In this document: positions 59,116 to 64,000 of the stretch, piece by piece
Layout: the number at the start of each line of letters is the position of its first letter
Position numbering within the stretch: position 1 is the first letter of the stretch
From: CAYRSS01 sp964426945
Lineage (GTDB): Bacteria > Planctomycetota > Phycisphaerae > UBA1845
DNA: 64,000 nt
Direction: 5' to 3'
Assembly (NCBI GenBank): GCA_964426945.1
Contig: CAYRSS010000010.1
Span: forward strand, 1 to 64,000
Notes under the pieces: generated by a model
Database searches by the model: none
Seen by the model: only the letters and a program-made list of their open reading frames with translations
Told to the model about the DNA's origin: nothing
Position numbers and translations under genes: made by a program

Positions 59116-61392
59116 ATGCCACGACTGCTCCAGTCTGCGCTCGGCGTGATCCTGTGCGCGATGACCGCCTCAGCGGCGGACGATCTTCGCTGGCACTTTG
59201 ACAGCGACGAAACCGGCGCCTCGCCGGCCGGGTGGTTTGTGCCTCCCGCGGTGGCCGCGGGCGGGTTCGCCGCCGAGGTGGTGGCCGGCGGCGCGCACGA
59301 GGGCGAGCGCTGCGTAAAGCTGGCCAGGCGCGAGGCCGGCGCGGGCGGTTTCGGCAACCTTATGCGGTCCCTTCCAGCAGAGCCGTACCGCGGTCGCCGC
59401 ATCCGGCTGACCGCCGCCGCGCGGGTGGAGGGCGGGGGGCGCGTCCAACTCTGGCTTCGCGTGGACAGGCCCGGCGATCAGCCGGGCTTTTTCTACAACA
59501 TGAGTGACCGGCCGATCACCGCGGCGAGCTGGTCTCCCGGCGAGATCGTTGGCGACGTGGCGGAAGACGCCGAGACAATCAATTTCGGATGCATGCTGAT
59601 CGGTGACGGTCCGGCGTACGTCGACACGGTCTCGCTGTCCGTCATCGGCGACTCGGCGCAGCTGGTGGAGAGGCCGCGCGCGCTCTCGGCCGGCGGCCTT
59701 CAGAATGTCGCCGCCCTGGCTCGGCTGGCGGGCTATGTCCGCCATTTCCATCCGAGTGATGAAGCCGCGCGGGCGGATTGGTTTGCACTCACCCAGGCGG
59801 GGGTGCGCGCGGTGGAATCCGCCGCCGACGCAGGGGAACTGGCCGCGGCCTTGCAGGCGTGGGCGCATCCGATCGCGCCAACCGTGCGGGTGTACGCGGG
59901 GTCGGCTCCGCCGCCCCCGCTGTCGGACGCCATCGAGGGTGGGGTCCAGGAGCGGCGGGTGATCTACTGGCGGCATCGCGGTTTCGGCGGCGACGCGGAG
60001 CCCGGAAGCGCGAGCATCTACTCGAGCAGGCGTCAATCGAGCCTGATCGAGGAGGGCAACCTGCCCGAGGGAATCCCCGATCCGCGTAGGCCGCTCACCG
60101 TAGATTTGCCCGGCGGCGTGAGGGCTGAGATACCACTTGCGGTCTTTGCGAATAACGATGGCACGCTGCCGCGCGGCTCCGGCGCCGAGGCCATGAGCAA
60201 GGTCGGCGTGGCGGGAAGCGACGCTTCCGACCGACCTGCGCGGCTGGCCAACGTCATTCTGGCGTGGAACGTGCTTCAGCACTTCTACCCCTACTTCGAC
60301 TTGGTTGCGACGGACTGGCAGGCGGTGCTTCGGGAATCACTCACCGCCGCGGCGGTCGCGAAAGACGGCGCGGAGTATTGCCACGTGCTCGAATCGATGG
60401 CGGCGCGTCTCGAAGATGGTCACGCCGGGGCGTCCTGCCCGCAGGACGCAGCGTGGTTCGGGCCGGCCCTGCTTTGGGCGTGGGTCGAGAATCGGCTCGT
60501 GATCACGCATGTCGCGCCGGGGGCGCTGGCTGACGTGCGGCCCGGCGACGTGGTCACGACGATCGACGGCCGGCCGGCTGCGGACGCCCTCAAAGCGGCC
60601 GAAGGCCGGATCTCTGGCGCGACGCCGGCTTCCCGCCGCTACATCGCGGCCGCGCGCGAGTTGCGCCGCGGCCCACGCGGCAGCGGGATGGTCCTCGGAA
60701 TCGAGCCCGGGCCCGCCAGCGAGCGCGACGCGCCGTTTCCGTTGACGGTGCTTCGCACCGTCCAACTCTACGAGCTGCGTGAGCCGCACCCCGCGAAGAT
60801 CGCGGAAATCCGTCCGGGGTATTGGTACGTAGACCTCGATCGGATCCGCGACGACGACTTCCGGGCCGCGCTGCCGTCTCTCAACGCCGCCAGCGGGATC
60901 GTGTTCGACCTGCGCGGCTATCCCGGCAACCTCTCGACGATCGTGCTCGCGCACCTGACCGACAAGCCCGTAACCTGCGCTCAGTGGCATGTGCCGCTCG
61001 TATCGCGACCCGATCGGGAGGGGATGACGTTTCAGTTCTCCAACTGGACGGTCTCGCCGCAGGCGCCCCGGCTGACGGCGAAGGTTGCGTTTCTCACCGG
61101 CCCCGGGGCGATCAGCTACGCGGAGACGTACCTGGGCATCGTCGAGCACTACCGACTCGCGGAGATCGTCGGTGAGCCGACCGCGGGGACCAACGGCAAT
61201 GTCGCGACGGTGCGATTAGCGGGGGGCTACGGTATGACCTTCACGGGCATGCGCGTTCTGAAGCACGACGGATCCCGCCACCACGGCGTGGGAATTCGGC
61301 CAACGGTGCCCTGTGAGCGGACGATCGCCGGCGTGGCGGCGGGGCGGGACGAGGTGCTGGAGAGGGCGCTTGATGTGGTGAGCGGCGAGTAG
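59116..61392 (+). CDS. S41-family peptidase, multidomain and secreted
   Basis: 758 residues with a signal peptide (LLQSALGVILCAMTASA). N-terminal 200 residues: beta-sandwich (FGNLMRSLPAEPYRGRRIRL), then a helical tricorn-type region, a PDZ-like domain (APGALADVRPGDVVTTIDGR), and the peptidase core: GIVFDLRGYPGN, FLTGPGAISYAETYL with the candidate catalytic Ser, and EIVGEPTAGTNGNVATVRL. The catalytic set fits the tricorn/CtpA branch but Lys is not obvious. Expected to act outside the cytoplasm. Confidence 0.82.
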   Translation: MPRLLQSALGVILCAMTASAADDLRWHFDSDETGASPAGWFVPPAVAAGGFAAEVVAGGAHEGERCVKLARREAGAGGFGNLMRSLPAEPYRGRRIRLTAAARVEGGGRVQLWLRVDRPGDQPGFFYNMSDRPITAASWSPGEIVGDVAEDAETINFGCMLIGDGPAYVDTVSLSVIGDSAQLVERPRALSAGGLQNVAALARLAGYVRHFHPSDEAARADWFALTQAGVRAVESAADAGELAAALQAWAHPIAPTVRVYAGSAPPPPLSDAIEGGVQERRVIYWRHRGFGGDAEPGSASIYSSRRQSSLIEEGNLPEGIPDPRRPLTVDLPGGVRAEIPLAVFANNDGTLPRGSGAEAMSKVGVAGSDASDRPARLANVILAWNVLQHFYPYFDLVATDWQAVLRESLTAAAVAKDGAEYCHVLESMAARLEDGHAGASCPQDAAWFGPALLWAWVENRLVITHVAPGALADVRPGDVVTTIDGRPAADALKAAEGRISGATPASRRYIAAARELRRGPRGSGMVLGIEPGPASERDAPFPLTVLRTVQLYELREPHPAKIAEIRPGYWYVDLDRIRDDDFRAALPSLNAASGIVFDLRGYPGNLSTIVLAHLTDKPVTCAQWHVPLVSRPDREGMTFQFSNWTVSPQAPRLTAKVAFLTGPGAISYAETYLGIVEHYRLAEIVGEPTAGTNGNVATVRLAGGYGMTFTGMRVLKHDGSRHHGVGIRPTVPCERTIAGVAAGRDEVLERALDVVSGE

Positions 61393-61462
61393 GCGGCTGC
61401 CAGAAACTCACAGGCTGTTCCGGGTGGCGTGGAGGGAGGTTACCCTTCTGCCCGTCGGTCGG

Positions 61463-61468
61463 TATAAT
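61463..61468 (+). promoter_or_regulatory. Perfect -10 element before parA
   Basis: TATAAT, six bases before an in-frame GTG (61475). Transcript start would be at about 61475, so a leaderless GTG start is possible. Confidence 0.4.
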
Positions 61469-61549
61469 CGTGGTGTGCAGGGCAAGGATGGCCTGGCCCG
61501 GCCGCGTTTGACTGACTTGCCGCCCACGCCGCGACGCGGTCGGCCGGCC

Positions 61550-62599
61550 ATGACAGGACCGGGGATGCGAAGGATCGCAGTCAGCAACCAGAAGGGTGGC
61601 GTCGGCAAGACCACCACCACGGCCAACCTCGCCGCGGCCCTCGCCGCCGCGGGCAACCGCGTGCTGCTCGTCGATCTTGACCCGCAGGGCCACCTCAGCC
61701 TCCACTTCGGCATCGAACTCACCGACGGCGATCCAACGATCTACGACGTGCTGATCGATGGCGCCCCGGTGCGCGAGGTCGCGCGGCTGGTCGGCCCGAA
61801 CCTTTCGCTTCTGGCCGCGCAGACCGACCTCGCGGCGGCCGAGACAGAGCTGGTCACCGTGGTCGGCCGCGAGGTTATTCTGCGCGACGCGATCGCCGCA
61901 GTGGGTGCCGACTATGACCTGCTGCTCATCGACTGCCCGCCCTCGCTGAGCCTGCTCACGATCAACGCGCTGGTCGCGGCGGAGGAGGTGCTCATCCCGC
62001 TGCAAGCGCACTTCCTCGGGTTGCAGGGGCTCAGCAAGCTGCTCGAGACGGTGACCGTCGTGCGGCGCCGGGTGAATCCTCGGTTGCGCGTCGGAGGCAT
62101 CGTGCTGTGCATGTATGACGCGGGGACGAAGCTGGCCGCCGAGGTGGTCGAGGATCTCAGCGGCTTCCTCTCCGCCGCCCGCGGCACGGACAGCGTCTGC
62201 TCGACCGCGAGGCTTTTCGACACGCGCATCCGGCGTAACATCAAGCTCGCCGAAGCCCCGAGCCACGGCCAGACGGTGCTGGTGTATGACCCTGCAAGCA
62301 ACGGTGCCGAGGACTATCGATCCCTCGCTCGTGAGCTTCTGGCACATGACCCGTCGAAGCCCGTTCCCGCTGCGGAGCCGGAGGTCGCGGTGACCGTCGC
62401 AGAGCGGAGCGCCCCGCGGGCGGACCTTGAGCCCGCCCCGGCACCGCCTTCACCCGACGTGGCGCCGGCGCCCGCCGAGCCCGGTGTGTCCGAGGCGCGC
62501 CCACCCGCCACCGCGCGAATCGTGGAGCGTGGTCGCAGCCGTTCCGCCGGTGCAGCCCGGTCGGGCGCTTCCGCCACCCGCACCGCGGACCCGTCATGA
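61550..62599 (+). CDS. ParA-family ATPase without a ParB partner
   Basis: 349 residues from Met 61550; a later ATG at 61565 follows AGGA, and an in-frame GTG at 61475 follows TATAAT. Deviant Walker A KGGVGKTTTT, Walker A' DLDPQGHLSL, Walker B LLIDCPPSLSLLT. A Pro/Ala-rich C-terminal tail (about 265-330) follows the fold, which is unusual. No parB lies next to it, so it may position a cargo other than the chromosome. Its last four bases overlap the VanZ-like gene. Confidence 0.85.
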   Translation: MTGPGMRRIAVSNQKGGVGKTTTTANLAAALAAAGNRVLLVDLDPQGHLSLHFGIELTDGDPTIYDVLIDGAPVREVARLVGPNLSLLAAQTDLAAAETELVTVVGREVILRDAIAAVGADYDLLLIDCPPSLSLLTINALVAAEEVLIPLQAHFLGLQGLSKLLETVTVVRRRVNPRLRVGGIVLCMYDAGTKLAAEVVEDLSGFLSAARGTDSVCSTARLFDTRIRRNIKLAEAPSHGQTVLVYDPASNGAEDYRSLARELLAHDPSKPVPAAEPEVAVTVAERSAPRADLEPAPAPPSPDVAPAPAEPGVSEARPPATARIVERGRSRSAGAARSGASATRTADPS

Positions 62600-63039
62600 T
62601 TCTCCGGTCGCCGTCGCCGCGCTGGCGGTTTGCGCTCACCGCCTCGTGGGTGGGCTACTGGGCGCTGATCTTCATCCTGACCCACATTCCGATTCCACGC
62701 GGCATGCGATTGCCGAGCGGGGGTGACAAAGTTACGCACGTGGTCCTCTACGCCCTGCTGAGCACCGCAGGCGCCGTCGCGCTGTGGTCACGCGGGCGCG
62801 CCAACTCGCGCACGCTCCTGCTCTGGGCGGTGGTGTACCTGGTTTACGGCGTGCTGGATGAGGTCAGCCAGCCGATGGCGGGCCGAACGGCGAGCGTCGC
62901 GGATTGGATCGCGAACCTGGCGGGTGTCGTTCTCGGCACGGCAACAATGATGCTCGTCGTTCGCCGGGCGCACGCGCGGCCGGCGCAAACCGCGGGCCTG
63001 GACTCAACTCAGGCCGCCACACGATCGCCGCCGCTATGA
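62596..63039 (+). CDS. VanZ-like membrane protein
   Basis: 147 residues with four hydrophobic segments, VanZ pattern: YWALIFILTHIPIPRG, GGDKVTHVVLYALLS, VVYLVYGVLDEVSQPMAGRT, SVADWIANLAGVVLG. The DE in the third segment is the hallmark. Start overlaps ParA by four bases (ATGA), stop overlaps the convergent protease by six bases. Function unknown in most bacteria. Confidence 0.85.
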   Translation: MILRSPSPRWRFALTASWVGYWALIFILTHIPIPRGMRLPSGGDKVTHVVLYALLSTAGAVALWSRGRANSRTLLLWAVVYLVYGVLDEVSQPMAGRTASVADWIANLAGVVLGTATMMLVVRRAHARPAQTAGLDSTQAATRSPPL

Positions 63040-64000
63040 GCGGTTCAGGTTCAGCGTGGCGGTCGTGGTGGCTCCCGCAAGATCCGTCACCACCAGCGTA
63101 ATCATGTGCGTCCCCCGCGCCGCCTCCCCGGCGCGCCACAGCAGACTGATCGTGGAACCGGTACCGCTGATCGGTGAGACCAGCACCGACTCTCCGTTCA
63201 CAAACCACTCCGCCGAGGTCAGACCGACGGAGGACGCGACGCGCGCCATCACCGTGGTGTCGGCACTTACGCTCGCGCCGGCGGTCGGGCTGGTGAAGGT
63301 GATCGTCGCCGCCGATGTCGGGGCCGCCGCGTTGAAGTTGACGCTGATCGTCGTGACCGGCGAGGCGTTGCCGCTCACGTCCGTAGCGACGGCTTCGAGC
63401 GTATGCCGGCCCTTCGGGAAGCGTCCGGGATCCACCGTGAAAACGTAGGGCGATCGTGTGTCCGTTGCCAGTTCGATTCCGTCGAGTTTGAGCACGACGT
63501 CTGCCACGCCGATCGCGTCGGCCGCGGTCAGCGAAACCGAGAAGCGCGCCGACTGCGAGGATCCATCCGCCGGTCGGGCGAAGCGGACGGTCGGCGGAGT
63601 CACGTCCGGCGAGACGGCGGTCGCCGCCGCGCGACTGACCGCGGCCGCAACGTCCAACCGGCCTGTGCCGTAGGTCGAGTCCTTGCCCCGCGCGCCGAGG
63701 TCCTTGGTCGAGGCGGTGAGGATGTCGGCGATAGTGGCCGGGCGAAGCTCCGGGTTGCTCGCCCACGCCAGCGCCGCCGAGCCCGCGACCATAGGTGCTG
63801 CGAAGGAGGTTCCGGTGGCGTATTGATAGGCGTTGCCCATGCCCGTGGTCACCAGACGCTGACCGGGGGCCACCAGGTCGACGTACGGGCCGCGATCGGA
63901 GAAGGACGTGATCCGGTCGGCGTCGTCGGTTGCTCCGACGAACAGCGCCTCCGGGTAGCCCGTGGCGGTGAAAGTGCTGCCGCTGTTGCCGGCGGCGATG
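63034..64000 (-). CDS. Subtilisin-like serine protease, C-terminal part (runs off right edge)
   Basis: The open frame continues through the right edge. It holds the S8 end of the catalytic domain: oxyanion Asn in AAGNSGSTFTATGYPE and the catalytic Ser in GTSFAAPMVAGSAALAWASN. Then about 200 residues of Ig-like or cadherin-like repeats (PTVRFARPADGSSQSARFSV, RHTLEAVATDVSGNASPVTT, ITFTSPTAGASVSADTTVMA). Probably an exported protease with binding modules. The N-terminal part, with Asp and His, is outside the window. Its stop overlaps the VanZ-like stop. Confidence 0.88.
   Translation of the reverse strand, partial: IAAGNSGSTFTATGYPEALFVGATDDADRITSFSDRGPYVDLVAPGQRLVTTGMGNAYQYATGTSFAAPMVAGSAALAWASNPELRPATIADILTASTKDLGARGKDSTYGTGRLDVAAAVSRAAATAVSPDVTPPTVRFARPADGSSQSARFSVSLTAADAIGVADVVLKLDGIELATDTRSPYVFTVDPGRFPKGRHTLEAVATDVSGNASPVTTISVNFNAAAPTSAATITFTSPTAGASVSADTTVMARVASSVGLTSAEWFVNGESVLVSPISGTGSTISLLWRAGEAARGTHMITLVVTDLAGATTTATLNLNRS

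Overview
The window is a single high-GC bacterial chromosome segment that is densely packed with genes on both strands. It looks like a planctomycete, probably an uncultured Phycisphaerae-like lineage. The evidence is a secreted protein ending in dockerin-like GDVDGNGxxNAGDRGFISANIG repeats, DUF1573 and very large secreted proteins, an arylsulfatase-like hydrolase, a long UvrA with extra ABC modules, and several short family-less proteins. This placement rests on gene style and not on a marker-gene tree. I found no rRNA, tRNA, CRISPR array or insertion sequence.

Layout. (1) 1-6.7 kb: the two ABC modules of UvrA are separate genes on the minus strand with an inverted sulP transporter gene between them; the C-terminal gene runs into a second UvrA-like module and off the left edge. 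(2) 6.7-15.4 kb: envelope and secreted proteins (lipoprotein, 889-residue secreted protein, dockerin-like protein), then two overlapping dynamin-like GTPases. (3) 15.6-24.6 kb: DUF1573 protein, a putative glycosyltransferase, DUF554, the N-degron transferase Bpt, a GT9 glycosyltransferase, DUF2062, an SDR and an ATP-grasp enzyme. (4) 24.65-26.76 kb: an AT-richer three-gene cassette containing a TIGR04255-like protein, which looks acquired. (5) 27-38.5 kb: aspS, a HAD phosphatase, a low-complexity TPR protein, an SGNH hydrolase, an EVE protein, mutS and mnmA. (6) 38.5-45.7 kb: a complete, overlapping histidine operon hisG-C-B-H-F-A/I/E-D preceded by its own sigma70-type promoter, a His-rich leader peptide and an attenuator terminator. 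(7) 46-49 kb: DUF456, a small protein and dnaA. (8) 49.2-54.6 kb: acetyltransferase, glycosyltransferase, O-antigen ligase-like protein and sulfatase-like hydrolase (surface polysaccharide). (9) 54.8-59 kb: gapA-pgk-rpe central carbon cluster and a sarcosine-oxidase-type enzyme. (10) 59-64 kb: S41 protease, an orphan ParA, a VanZ-like protein and the C-terminal part of a subtilisin-like protease.

The most striking items are the histidine attenuator, which can be read down to mutually exclusive RNA pairings, and the uvrA gene split by sulP. Next come the unusual HisA-HisI-HisE fusion, the paired dynamins and the AT-rich TIGR04255 cassette. Several genes have a -10 element only 6-11 bases before the start codon, which suggests that leaderless mRNAs are common in this genome.
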